This document shows positions 34,701 through 45,527 of a DNA stretch of 64,000 bases, piece by piece. The number at the start of each line of letters is the position of its first letter. Positions within the stretch are counted from its first letter, which is position 1. The notes below the pieces were generated by a model. The model saw only the letters and a list, made by a program, of their open reading frames with translations, made no database searches and had not been told where the DNA came from. Source of the DNA: Coenobita brevimanus (lineage: Eukaryota; Arthropoda; Malacostraca; Decapoda; Coenobitidae). The DNA is taken from positions 14,324,989-14,388,988 of the forward strand of contig CM064663.1 of NCBI GenBank assembly GCA_032717465.1, read 5' to 3'. A program made the translations under genes and the position numbers.

Positions 34701-34850
34701 GTCTGGTCCTGGGTGTCATCATTTGGTCAGTCCTTGTCCGAGGCTTCGTGTTTGTTTTTTTAGTTAGTTGTTTTCCGGGGAGGGGCACTACCCCTTCGCC
34801 AACCCTTTTAGTCGCCTTTTACGACAAGCAGTGATACTGGGTGAGTATTC
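31736..34850 (-). mobile_element. RTE-like LINE family III, copy 2 (near full length)
   Basis: The 5' leader (34850-34690) includes the family's GGCGACTAAAAGGG and TAGTGCCCCTCCCCGG words. The endonuclease starts at the ATG at 34687 with MATWNVRGVN and continues through VYVPTQDR and FLIGDMNGKVG (near 34330). A basic linker (33848-33432) follows, then RT (33356-32257) with KLGKAPGIDGVCGEML, GEEQGGFRKGRGCVDQIF, MDLEKAYDRVDR and LLFADDTVLL. The C-terminal region (32238-31747) has LRGACGVTWRDRLTN and LRWFGHVERM. Stops and at least five frameshifts break it. The 3' end is GGCCACCCCAAACGGGATTG. Confidence 0.88.
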
Positions 34851-34853
34851 TTG

Positions 34854-35629
<776 letters not shown>

Positions 35630-35869
35630 GATCGTTACTGCCACCATTTATTGTTGAAACTTGATAAACACCATTTATATATGTAACTCTTTAGTCTTGT
35701 AATATGTAAGTCTTGAGTTTTGGTTAAAGTTATTTTGGTAATCGAAGAGGATCGTTACTACCACCATTTATTGTTGAAACTTGATAAACACCATTTATAT
35801 ATGTAACTCTTTAGTCTTGTAATATGTAAGTCTTGAGTTTTGGTTAAAGTTATTTTGGTAATCGAAGTG
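35630..35869 (-). repeat. 120-bp tandem duplication of LTR end plus primer-binding region
   Basis: Two units, 35630-35749 and 35750-35869, begin at 'gatcgttact' and differ at about one site (g/a at 35640/35760). Each unit holds the end of the LTR (TGTTGAAAC...) and, on the minus strand just after it, TGGTGGCAGTAACGATC or TGGTGGTAGTAACGATC, which has the TGG start of a tRNA primer-binding site. The duplication thus doubles the U5-PBS junction. The near-identity says it is younger than the LTR divergence. Confidence 0.88.
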
Positions 35870-36281
35870 CAGGAGGAGTTAAAGATGACTACAGGGAGTT
35901 GATTTTGTTTTATTATCTTCAAAGAAAGTCTAAGTTGAGCAGCGCATGTACTAACTAAGTCTCATTGGACCCCTCTTCATATTTGCTCTCTCCCCTACCT
36001 GCCGGTTCTATGGCTAACCTTCTGCGCTCTGATTCCTACATTCTCGTTTAACAGGGGTCGTGTCACGTGGGCTATACTGTTGTTGAAGCTTCTAGAACAC
36101 TGTATGTGTGTGTGTGTATGTACTGCTTCTGGTGCATTCCTTCACTTAAGAGTTTGCAAGCCTGTTTCCCTTTGCTCGATTCTCGCTGACACACTTCCTA
36201 TCTCATCCCCTGGTTTGGTGCTTCTATCTATCTATCTATTTATCTATGAGTTGTATTATTATAATATGGAGTCATGAAACA
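35772..36281 (-). repeat. Gypsy copy 1: 5' LTR
   Basis: Matches the 3' LTR at 23866-24403 with scattered substitutions and small indels, notably a shorter TATC run and 'gtcatgaaaca' in place of 'gtcctgaca' at the outer end. In element (minus) orientation it is the promoter-bearing LTR. Confidence 0.88.
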
Positions 36282-36806
36282 AATTCTGTTTCGCCTAGAG
36301 TCCTGTAGCTTGGTCAGCTTAAAGAGCTGTCCACTTTTTTTGTCCGAAAACGGCGGCAACCCGTCAACTGGTTCTCCAGATGTTACCCCGAACATAGAAA
36401 AGTGATTTAGCCATCCTGTCTCAAGAACCGCTTAAGCCAGGAAGCTAAAAGTTTACTGAAACATAGACTGAAGGCAGGCACAGTGCAGAAAGAAATATGG
36501 TGCTACTCAATTGATTATTCTCTGAGATCAGCTGGGGTAAAGAAAAAAAAAAAACGGAGTTTTTCCCTATATTTTGCATGTCACCTGATTTTTCATGAGG
36601 GATTATAGCTACAGCCACCAAACTTGGTCGACTAACAGACTATAATGCCTAAGGTTACATGCAAAATATCAGTGACCTTGACTTCCAGGTCCCTTTATAG
36701 CTCAGCTTCTAGTAGGTAATAGTTATGGGAAGTTATTCTTTATCAAAATATTTCTTGGACAATTTTGCCGTGTTCTAGTTATTATTATTATCATTATTAT
36801 GTGCGT
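36282..36806. other. Unassigned spacer
   Basis: About 525 bases with no open frame and no recognised repeat. It ends in an ATT-rich run (36775-36800) just before piggyBac copy C. Confidence 0.5.
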
Positions 36807-37063
36807 TTAACCCGCGGCGTCCCGTCGACGTACTTCCACGTCCTCACGTTATGTCACTGCCAATCCCGTTGACATACTTCAATGTCCTGCAATTGCAAGG
36901 TTCATAATTTCCACAATTTTCAAAATTCGCGCGAGATTTTCGATTCGCCCACGTACCCAAGCCTCCCCTACCTGCCCCCAGGCGGGCAGCGTCCCAGACC
37001 CCGCGTGGCCTGTGCTCGCCCTTGTCTCGGTCACTCACCTGTTAGCAGTGACCCAGGTCAGAC

Positions 37064-37856
37064 ATGGCGCGTAAAGGTCTCTCAGACGACGAAATACAAT
37101 CCGCCCTGGATGCCTTCACTGGAGATAGTGATTCTCCACTTGATGATGATGTGGTGGATCGAGATTATGTGCAGCCTGAGAAGGAAATAACAAGCAGTGA
37201 TGAGGAGGTCCCTTCGCCCCGGAAAAAGCGGTATGTCACGTATCGTAAGGCAAGGGAAGGCCAGCCTGCACCCAAAACACGTGCATGGACCTCTCTCCAT
37301 CCCCTAGAGAGAGATTCTGATGAGGACGAGGATGAGGACGATGACGATGACGGCGGCTTAGGACGTGATGTTGCCTCGTGGTTGGGGAAGGAAAAAATCT
37401 CACCCCGAGGATCAGAAGGTGGGGCGAGAAGGGAAATAAAGTATGGCCTAGTATTTTGTCTGGGGAAGGCGAAAGTGGTGTGGTGGGAGTACGGGGTGAA
37501 AGGGAAGTGGTGTGAGGGAGGCAGCACGAGCACGTGGTGCACGTAGGCCTAGGGGAGAGGAGGTGGAGCCACTCCCCAGCACGTCTTTCGCCATACAATA
37601 TTCCCAAACTTCCTCCACACAGCCCCAGGATGTGGGGAAAGGAAGGAAAGGGAAGGGAAAGGGTAAAGGGAAAGGGAGAGGGAAGAGAAGTGCGAGTGAT
37701 GAAAGGCGCCGCTCTCCACCTCCCCCACCACCACCAATGTTGCGTTGTGCCTTCAGCCATGTTTCAGAGAGTACCATAACTTCCTACACTACTGAAACTG
37801 TGTGGGATGGCGATATGACGCTCAGTATAATGGTAAGGCCAGTCAGTATGTGCTAA
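37064..37856 (+). pseudogene. piggyBac copy C transposase remnant
   Basis: The ATG at 37064 is followed by GLSDDEIQSALDAFTGDSDS, DYVQPEKEITSSDEEVPSP and an Asp/Glu run, colinear with copy B to about residue 170. A frameshift near 37510 moves to the frame with EEVEPLPSTSF, one copy only of the segment that is duplicated in A and B, and the Gly-Lys run. After a Pro run at 37720-37737 the coding text switches to CAFSHVSEST, matching the end of copy B (CFSEYHT). The junction marks the internal deletion. Confidence 0.85.
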
Positions 37857-38800
37857 GTCTTATATAAACTTGAAACGGGTGCAATGTTTGCAGGAAAGTA
37901 ATGTATAAGTTGAGAAATAGTGTAAGTTGAACGAAGTGACATGAAGACTACACCCACTATATAAATCTGTGAAAATATGACGCTCAGTATAACACTCTGG
38001 TCAGTAAATATGTGATAACAAGAATATAAAGTTGAAACGGGTGTAATGTTAGCATGAATAAAACGTATAAGTTGAAAAATAGTGTAAGTTGTAATAATTG
38101 ATGTCATGAGTACACCCACTGTGTAAATCTGCGAAAATATGAAGCTCAGTATAACACTCTGGTCAGTAAATATGTGATAACAAGAATATAAAGTGGAAAC
38201 GGGTGTAATGTTAGCATGAATAAAACGTATAAGTTGAACAATAGTGTAAGTTGTAATAATTGATGTCACGAGTACACCCACATTCTGGTCAGTAAGTATG
38301 TGATAGGAATTATATAAAGTGGAATTTGTTGTAATGTTAGTAGTAAGGTATTTTATAAGTTGAATACTAGTGTAAGATGAAACAAATGATATCGCGATAA
38401 CACTCCCTGTGTAAGTACCCGCTAATATGACGCTCAGTTGCATCGTAAGTTCTGAAATTATGTAATATCAATTATATCAAGTGTAAACATGTGCAATGTT
38501 AGTGGAGAATTATTATATAAGTACAAAAATAGGTTGTAAGTTGAAATAGTAGTCATAGCGACTACACCGTGTGTGTTATTATGTGCTATTATTACGCTAA
38601 ATATTTACGTAAGGCCTGAAATTATCTCAAAACAGTTCTATAAAGTTGAAAACTGTATAATGTTTTTAGAAAAGTATTATGTAAGTAGAAAAAACACAAT
38701 ACGAGTTGAAACAACAGTCACAGCGAGTTCACTCACTACGTAAATAAGCGCTAACATTACGCTAAATGTTATCAAAAGGCCTGTGAATACGTAAAAACAG
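37817..38800. repeat. ~162-bp tandem repeats in piggyBac 3' region
   Basis: The word 'gacgctcagt' or a close variant recurs at 37817, 37979, 38141, 38429, 38592 and 38757, giving a period of 162-165 bases (with a partly deleted unit between 38141 and 38429). Each unit also has 'gtgtaatgtta' and 'acacccac'. Copies A and B hold the same type of array with units of about 145-152 bases (in B: 44228, 44379, 44524, 44676). Open frames on the minus strand here are repeat translations, not genes. Confidence 0.85.
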
Positions 38801-39287
38801 TTCAATAAACTGTAAAATGGTATAATGTTATTGTAGAAGTATTATGTAAGTAAAAAAAATTATATGTATCATGATTTTCGAATGTTAGCGATTCATCGTG
38901 ACCAAGTTGCCCGATTTTGCTAGTTTCGCACGATGGTACAATGCTTATTTCTGCTCTATTTTTGTATAAAATCCAATATACTCTTTTATCACCTGTTTTT
39001 ATGTTTGTAATAAATACATATCTACTTACTTTCATTGGTTTCCCAGACTTATAATACCATACAGAATGTTAGAGGCTCAGACCGCCTACGGAGAACACGG
39101 GGCCAGGTGGGACCAAGGCATACCTGTTTAAGGTAATTATGGACCCCGGGGAACAATTTCTTTGTCACTGATCATTGTTTCTGACCAAAAGCGAAAGTTT
39201 TAGCAAAAAAAAAAAAAAAATGGTCGAAAAATGGTCGGGATTGGGGGGTACCAGTGGTGAAAAAGTGGTCGGGACGGGACGGGTTAA

Positions 39288-39880
39288 GTACTTGCGTAGT
39301 GTGATGGGTAAGGATGGAAGTCTAGAGAGTGAAATGCTTGGAAGGGTGCAACAAGGAAGAAAGGTTGCTGGTTCCTTGAAAGAAGTGATAATGAACAGGG
39401 AACTGATCATGGAAGTGAAAAATTTACTACATGACAGTATTGTGATACCAACTCTAATGTATGGAAGTGAAGCTTGGACCTTTATGGAGAGACAGAAGTC
39501 AAGAGTGAGAGCAGTGGAAATGAGTTATTTGAGAGGAGCATGTGGAGTCCCATGGAGAGACAAACTGACAAATGAGAGAGTGAAGGAGCATTGTGGTGTG
39601 AATGTGGATATGATAAGAAGCGTTAGGAGAAACACAATGAAGTGGGTTAGACGTGGAGAGGATAGAGAGAGAGAGACTGACGAGGAGAGTGCATGTGAGT
39701 GAGGTGGAGGGGGGAGAGGGGGGGGATGCCAAGGATGAGATGGAGGGATGAAGTGGAGAGGTACATGAGAGAGAGTGTGTGAGATGGAAGCAGGGCAATG
39801 AAATGGCGGGGGACAGGGCGACATGGAGGCGATTTGCTTGTGGGCTCCCTTTACGAGATTAAGGCATTTGACAATGGATA
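39288..39880 (+). pseudogene. RTE-like LINE family III, copy 3 (3' end)
   Basis: The plus strand encodes KYLRSVMGKDGSLESEML, VQQGRKVAGSLKEVI, SIVIPTLMYGSEAWTF and YLRGACGVPWRDKLTNERV, matching the post-RT region of the other family III copies. A frameshift near 39650 precedes the GRGRPRM-like region. The 3' end 'ctccctttacgagattaagg' carries the family terminus and is followed by GATA repeats. Its 5' boundary is exactly the TTAA of piggyBac copy C, and 'tttaagtacttg' is the conserved LINE sequence at that point. Confidence 0.85.
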
Positions 39881-39924
39881 GATAGATAGATTGATTATTA
39901 TAATAATAATAATTATTATTATTA

Positions 39925-39962
<38 letters not shown>

Positions 39963-39985
39963 TATTATTATTATGATTACCATCA
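39876..39985. repeat. (GATA)n and (ATT)n microsatellites between two LINE tails
   Basis: GATA units (39876-39890) tail the plus-strand family III LINE. The (ATT)n run (about 39895-39975) ends in 'accatcatcatcc', the tail of the minus-strand family II LINE. This is the same tail-to-tail layout as at 21.7-21.9 kb. Confidence 0.92.
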
Positions 39986-41451
39986 TCATCCGGACCTCCT
40001 TTCCCACCGAAGGGCACGGTGAGGAGTAGCAACGTCCAGACAGCACAAACTTGCCCAAATCAAATAGGTCACACTTCCATTCACATCATTCAAGCCCTTG
40101 GAATCCTGGCTCTACCGGATACGCAAAAAACATTTGCCACATTCTGCAGCTTCACACCGACTTATCCAATTGACTCAATCAGAACGCTGCTATGCTCAAA
40201 AGGGATGCCAAAATCCTTGATCATGCACTTCTCCTCACAACATTCATCCAGCCAGCTCGATCTCTTGTAGTTCCCTAGCCTCACTGACTTCCATGCCTCT
40301 CTTCCTCAAACACTCATCCACCATGTCGCTCCTCCTTCTCCGTGGCCTACCTCACCTCCTACCTCCTTCAAATTCGCTCAGGTATTCCAATTCACCACTC
40401 AATTGTTATCCATTCATTCCACATGACCATACCATCTCAGGATACTCTCTTCGATTTTGGTGTCCACCGACTTCCTCACTCTGCACCTCTCATAAATCAC
40501 ATTATTTCGTATCCTATCCACCCTCTGTACTCCACATACATTCCTCAGCAGTCCCATCTCCACTGCTCTTACTTTTGACTTTTCATTTTCATGCCACACA
40601 ATAGTCTCACATCCATATGTTAAAGTTGGCACCAACACTCCCTCATGTAAGCCTCGTGCAGCTGCAACACTCAAGCCTCTGTTTCTTATCAAGGCCTTCA
40701 TTACACCAGCTACTTTTCTTCCTTGTGTAACTCTACTTTCATCATCTTTTGCACATTTTTCTCTCTTTTCTATCACTGTACCTAAGTATTTGAACTCTCT
40801 CACCAATTCCAGTCTCTCCCCATTCACTGTGACATCACACTCGGAGTCATCTTCTCTCTCAATATCCATCACTTACTCTTCTCTACATTTACTCTCAAGG
40901 GAGGACGCTCACAGACATCAGCAAAACTCTGTACTAGCCTATCAAGTTCTTGTCCGGTACTTGCAAGCAGTACTGCATTATCAGTATACAACAAATTTGA
41001 GATATTCCATCTATTGCCATTCATTACCAACGCCATTCCTCTCTCCATTCTCATGTTTTTACTCCTCTCATCACCCCATCCATATATATATTGAACAACC
41101 ATGTGGACATCACACAACCTTGTCGCACGCCCACACCGATCGTGAACCATTCACTTAGATGCCCATTAAACCTTACACATGCTTCGCTAAAATCATAAAA
41201 ACTCTTGACAGCACCTAGCAGCTTACCATCTACACCATACATGCGCAAAACTTTAAACAATCCCTCTCTGTGTACTTTGTCCTTATGCTTTTTCCAGATC
41301 CATGAATGCCATAAATACCTTATGGCCCTTCTCACAAGCCTTCTCTTGTATCTGTCTCACTGCAAATACTTGATCCACACATCCTCTGCCATTCCTAAAG
41401 CCACCCTGTTCGTGACTCACTAGGACTTCTGATATCTCTCTTACTTTCTCT
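39985..41451 (-). pseudogene. RTE-like LINE family II, copy 2: RT 3' half and C-terminus
   Basis: On the minus strand: FMAFMDLEKA near 41290, VLRMYGVDGKLLGAVKSFY, GVGVRQGCVMSTWLFNIYMDG near 41100, then NLLYTDNAVLLAST near 40985, where the catalytic YADD box of copy 1 has become YTDN. The C-terminal part (40872-40414) has VTVNGERLELVREFKYLG and NVCGVQRVDRIRNN. It is cut at 41451 by piggyBac copy B and resumes at 45528. Confidence 0.87.
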
Positions 41452-41687
41452 TTAATGCGCCCCATTGCAACGATTTGCATTTGCCAGTCCCGGCGACGTA
41501 CCGGTACGTCGTGCAATTGCAAAGTGCATAATTTTGACAATTTTCAAATTTCGCGCTTGATTTGTGGTACGTATCCTCGCATGACCTTCCCCTACTTGCC
41601 TTCAGGCGGGGACACTCGGCGACCCCGCGTGACCCACGCTAACCTGCCGCTCGTCCACTCACCTGGTAGCAACAGTCCTGCTCAGAC

Positions 41688-43787
41688 ATGGCTAAGAGAG
41701 GTCTCTTAGAGGGCAAAATTCAAGCCGCCCGGGACGCCTTTACAGGCGACAGTGATTCCCCACTGGATGACGAGGTTGTGGATAAAGATTATGTGCAGCC
41801 AGAGGAGGATGAAACCACCAGCAGTGATGAAGAAGTCCCGTCTCCCAGGAAGCGGCAGTACATGACTTACCGTGCTGCTAGAGAGGGGCAGCCGGCCAAG
41901 AAACCACGCGCAACATCCTATGCCCAGCCCCAACGTGATGTGGAACCAGATTTTGATGACGAGGACGAGGACGAGGACGGAGTCATGGGATGTGCTGCCA
42001 CGTGGTATGGACGTGAGGTAATAACTCATCATGGCCCAGAGCGTATACCACGTTGGACGAGCAGGTATGGGCCTAGTATTTTGTTTGGGGAGTTAGGAAA
42101 TACCGTGGAGGGAGTGGGGAGTGAAAGGGAAAGTGCAGGGAGGAGTATGGAAAGTGAGAGTGACGTGAGTGAGTCATTGCTCTCCCTAGGTAGTGTGAGG
42201 CGGCGGAGTGTATCACGTCGGCGAGTGCAGGTGCATTCAGTATCACGTGGGGTTGTGATGGAGGGGGAAGGTGGGGAGGAACCACTCCCAAGCATGTCTT
42301 ATGCTCCCCAATATCCCCTAACACGTGGTCGAGCTACGGTGCGTGAAAAATCACGTGGTGTTGTCATGGAGGGGGAAGGTGGCGAGGAACCACTCCCCAG
42401 CATGTCTTATGCTCCCCAATATTCCCCTACTTCATCCCCACAGCCCCCTAATGTTCCTCAAGGCCATAAGGGTAAGGGAAAGGGAAAGGGTAAAGGCAGA
42501 AGGAAGAGGATTGACAGTGGGGAAGCCCTCCGCATTTCTTCTCCCCAACCTCCCCCACCAGGATCTCCTCCGCACCCAGACAAAGGCGGTGATGGGGATG
42601 ATGGGGACAAGGGATTTGTGGGATGGAATTGGGAGGATGGGAGTGATTTTTCTCCCCTCATTCACCCCTTCACTGAGCAGGGTCGCTCTGGCTGCATTGC
42701 TCCCGGAATTCACCGTAATTCCACCAGGTTGGATTTTTTCAACCTGTTTTCTAGTGTGGCATTCGTGGAGCAGATTGTTTACCAAACCAACCTTTTTGCA
42801 AGCACCCAGCTCCTTGAGAGTGAAAGATTGGGAACAAGGAGTAGGCATTCTATCATATATGATTACCCTGTCTCCCTTTCAGAAATGTTCCTATTTTTTG
42901 CCCTGGTCCTTTTGATGGGTATTATACGAAAGAACAGAATTCCGGCTTACTGGACAAGGGACCCTGTTATGTTTACCCCAGTATTTGGGCAAGTGATGAG
43001 CCGTAATCGGTTTCAACAAATTCTAAGTCGCCTCCATTTCTATGATGCTCATGATCCTGCAAATGCAAACAACACAGATAAGATGAGGCGAATTAGGTTA
43101 GTCTTTGATCACCTGAGGCAAACCTTTCGTTCGTCATTTTATCCCAATAGAGACCTCGTCATAGACGAGAGCCTCGTGTTGTGGAGAGGTAATATTTCAT
43201 TTAGGCAGTATATACCCAGCAAAAGGCACCGTTTTGGGTTCAAGATCTTTGTTATGTGCAACTGTAGGACTGGATACGTGCAAGACATAGTCTTGTACAC
43301 CGGTACACAGACAGACATAATAGAAGATCGGAGTATTGGACTGTCGGGAGCAGTGGTAAAGACAATGGTAGAAGACTACCTTCATCGTGGTCACGTCCTC
43401 TACCTGGACAACTGGTACACTAGCCCTCTTCTCGCTCGTTATCTTCACACGCATGAAACGGGAGTCTGTGGAACCGTGAAGGTGAACCGGCGTCACATGG
43501 CCAAGGTAGGGCGGAAACTTGCTAGGATTGAGGATGTCTTCTTCAAAGCCAACAACATCCTTGCAACTGTGTGGAACCATAATAGAGAAATAAGCGTCTT
43601 GTCAACGGTTCACCGCCCCTTGATGCACTGTACTGATTCCGTTGATTACCGGAGTGAGAACAGGCATCACATTTGGAAGCCTGAGTGTGTCATGGATTAT
43701 AACATAAACATACGCCTGGTGGACCAGTCAGACTCCATGATATCGAAGGTAGAGTGTGCCAGGACCACGATGAAGTGGTATAAGTAA
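41688..43787 (+). CDS. piggyBac transposase, copy B (699 codons, C-terminus cut by one stop)
   Basis: The frame is open from ATG 41688 to TAA 43787. Residues 1-100 are acidic (GDSDSPLDDEV; a DEDEDED run). Residues 187-258 hold a 36-residue tandem repeat with EEPLPSMSYAPQY, and 261-273 a Gly-Lys run with RRKR, a likely nuclear-localisation or DNA-contact patch. Residues 343-690 form the DDE domain: D493 (VIDESLVLWRG), D574 (LYLDNWYTSP), D679 (LVDQSDSM), all present. The stop follows TTMKWYK, where copy A has Lys. Downstream, 43788-44174 stays in the same frame and encodes the rest of the last helix and a Cys/His domain (CHVCSNS, CIECDVGLC). PiggyBac enzymes excise precisely at TTAA; without the C-terminal DNA-binding domain this one is probably inactive. 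Confidence 0.93.
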   Translation: MAKRGLLEGKIQAARDAFTGDSDSPLDDEVVDKDYVQPEEDETTSSDEEVPSPRKRQYMTYRAAREGQPAKKPRATSYAQPQRDVEPDFDDEDEDEDGVMGCAATWYGREVITHHGPERIPRWTSRYGPSILFGELGNTVEGVGSERESAGRSMESESDVSESLLSLGSVRRRSVSRRRVQVHSVSRGVVMEGEGGEEPLPSMSYAPQYPLTRGRATVREKSRGVVMEGEGGEEPLPSMSYAPQYSPTSSPQPPNVPQGHKGKGKGKGKGRRKRIDSGEALRISSPQPPPPGSPPHPDKGGDGDDGDKGFVGWNWEDGSDFSPLIHPFTEQGRSGCIAPGIHRNSTRLDFFNLFSSVAFVEQIVYQTNLFASTQLLESERLGTRSRHSIIYDYPVSLSEMFLFFALVLLMGIIRKNRIPAYWTRDPVMFTPVFGQVMSRNRFQQILSRLHFYDAHDPANANNTDKMRRIRLVFDHLRQTFRSSFYPNRDLVIDESLVLWRGNISFRQYIPSKRHRFGFKIFVMCNCRTGYVQDIVLYTGTQTDIIEDRSIGLSGAVVKTMVEDYLHRGHVLYLDNWYTSPLLARYLHTHETGVCGTVKVNRRHMAKVGRKLARIEDVFFKANNILATVWNHNREISVLSTVHRPLMHCTDSVDYRSENRHHIWKPECVMDYNINIRLVDQSDSMISKVECARTTMKWYK

Positions 43788-44174
43788 CTGTTCTTTCACT
43801 TGCTAGACATCACTGCTCTGAATTGCCACCACCTTCACGCCATGACAACAGGAGTTCAGGAAACTTTTGAAGGGTTTGTGAGGGAGCTCACAAAAGAGAT
43901 GTTTGCACGTTATGCTGTTGAAAGGCCCCAACATCGCACGTGCACTGCCCCTATTGCCCAAACTCCCCTGAGAATATCCGGCTGCCATTTCCCCACTCCT
44001 ATCCCTCCCCAGCCAAACAGACCTAGGCCCCAACGCAGGTGTCACGTGTGTAGCAATTCCCGGGTGAGACTCACCACACAGAGGAAGGACACCCGCTATG
44101 AGTGCATCGAGTGTGACGTTGGTCTCTGTATTCACCCATGTTTCAGCGAATATCACACGTTGATGCAATTCTGA
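43788..44174 (+). pseudogene. piggyBac copy B C-terminal Cys-rich domain, after the stop
   Basis: In frame with the transposase. It begins with LFFHLLDITALNCHHL, the conserved helix after the third catalytic Asp, and ends in a cross-brace-type cluster: CHVC (two Cys), then CIEC, CIHPC and a final His near SEYHT. This is the DNA-binding domain that recognises the terminal repeats in piggyBac. An inner ATG at 43800 exists, but separate translation is not supported. Confidence 0.85.
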
Positions 44175-45527
44175 TATGGTGTGAATGCGATAGGACGCTG
44201 AAACTATGAAGTAAATGCGACAGACAGACGCTCAGTGAAATTATCAGTCATGTTGATCTCCAAATATTAGTATAAAGTGCATATGGGTATAACATAAGTG
44301 TAAAAATTGTATGTAAGTGTATAAATATGGTGTAAGTGGAAACATACATAGCGAGGGTTTTATGATGCGATATTCTGTCGCTCAGTGCAATAAATACAGC
44401 CCGTAAATATGTAATTATTATTATTGGAAATGCTAACGGGTATAAGTTCAAATTATTGTAAGTGCTGAAATATATCCTAAGTGAAAATATTCATAGCGTG
44501 CGTATAGAGATGCGATATCCTGACGCTCAGTTGAATGAATAAGGCCCGTAATAATGAAAATAGAAGTCAACAAGTGGGAAAGTGTGTAATATATGTGAAG
44601 AATTAGTATATAAGTGTTTGAGTATTATGTTGGTCGAAACATTCATTGCAATGGTATTTTCATGCGATATTCTGATGCTCACTTGAATAAATAATGTGAG
44701 TAAGTATGTACAGTGCAGTATACGGGTGTAAACGTGTGTAATGTAAGTGGGAAAGTATAATTGGAGTGAATAAATCAAGTAGAAGACGAAACACGAGTGT
44801 TTGAGACTGTGCTTGCTACGTGAATATGTGGTAGCATGTCTCTAAATGCCCTCGTAATGAATGTAAATAATTGAAAACATTTACAGTGGTGGAGGAAAGG
44901 TTCTATGTAAAGGGAAAAACACTAGGAAAGTGATCAACAATTGGGTATGTTGAAATACGAGTCATAGAGAGTGTGCTTAGTAGGCCGATGTGCGCTAAAC
45001 TTATGTTGCATGTGATCATAATGAATGAAAACATCTGAAAACATTTACAAACAGTAGAAATTGGTAAAATGTCATTAAAACAGAATTATACAAGTAGAAA
45101 AAATGATATGTTGACTGATACAAGAAACTTAGCATTTAGCATGTTACGACTTGGACCTAACTTGCTATGCTCGCGCGATGGTACAATGCTTATTTTTCAT
45201 ATATATGTGTCTGAAATCCATTATATTGCTACTGTTATTGTTTATTAGTTCAAATTCAATAAATATAGAGGTGTTGTGTGTTGTTTCTCCCAGTATTCCG
45301 TACCATAGAAAACGTGAGCGCCTGACACGTCAATGATAGAATACGATACCTGGCGCGGGGGACCTCACCTGTTCCGACCACTTATAGACCACGGTAAGCC
45401 CTTTCTTGGTGGTTTTCCTTCGTTTCTCAACCAAAGCGGAAGTTTTAGCCCCCAAAAAATTTTTCCAGAAAGGCTCTGGACTGGGGGATGTTAGAGGTGC
45501 GGAAAACCTCGGGACGTGACGGGTTAA
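44175..45527 (+). repeat. piggyBac copy B 3' region with ~150-bp repeats
   Basis: A/T-rich, non-coding. 'gcgatattctg.cgctcagt' recurs at 44228, 44379, 44524 and 44676. The final 230 bases match the inverse of 4576-4810, including 'gcaccgtgcgcgagca'-like and 'ggaagttttagcc' words, and end with 'gacgtgacgggttaa'. Confidence 0.8.

Larger units (their letters stand above)
36807..39287 (+). mobile_element. piggyBac copy C, catalytic core deleted
   Basis: Bounded by TTAA at 36807-36810 and 39284-39287. The left end is TTAACCCGCGGCGTCCCGTCGA, and the right end reverse-complemented is TTAACCCGTCCCGTCCCG. The 5' region and the transposase N-terminus are kept (37064-37735). The sequence then jumps to the last codons of the C-terminal domain (37740 on), so the whole DDE domain is gone. 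The remaining ~1.4 kb is the 3' region with ~162-bp tandem repeats. At 2.48 kb it is a non-autonomous deletion derivative. Confidence 0.88.
41452..45527 (+). mobile_element. piggyBac element, copy B (least damaged)
   Basis: TTAA at 41452-41455 and 45524-45527 flank the element. The host LINE reads continuously across it ('cttactttctct' before, 'taattcttccatatacc' after), and the uninterrupted copy at 14568-14600 shows the same join. The right end has the CGGGACGTGACGGG terminus. The left end lacks about 20 bases of the terminal repeat (it goes from TTAATGCGCCCC straight to ATTGCAACG), which probably immobilises it. It carries the transposase, then the ~150-bp tandem array and about 230 bases matching the end of copy A. 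Confidence 0.95.

Noticed and set aside
37853..38443. 196-codon minus-strand frame with internal repeats
   Set aside because: It is a translation of the 162-bp tandem repeats in piggyBac copy C's 3' region. The reading repeats with the DNA unit and shows no independent protein signal.
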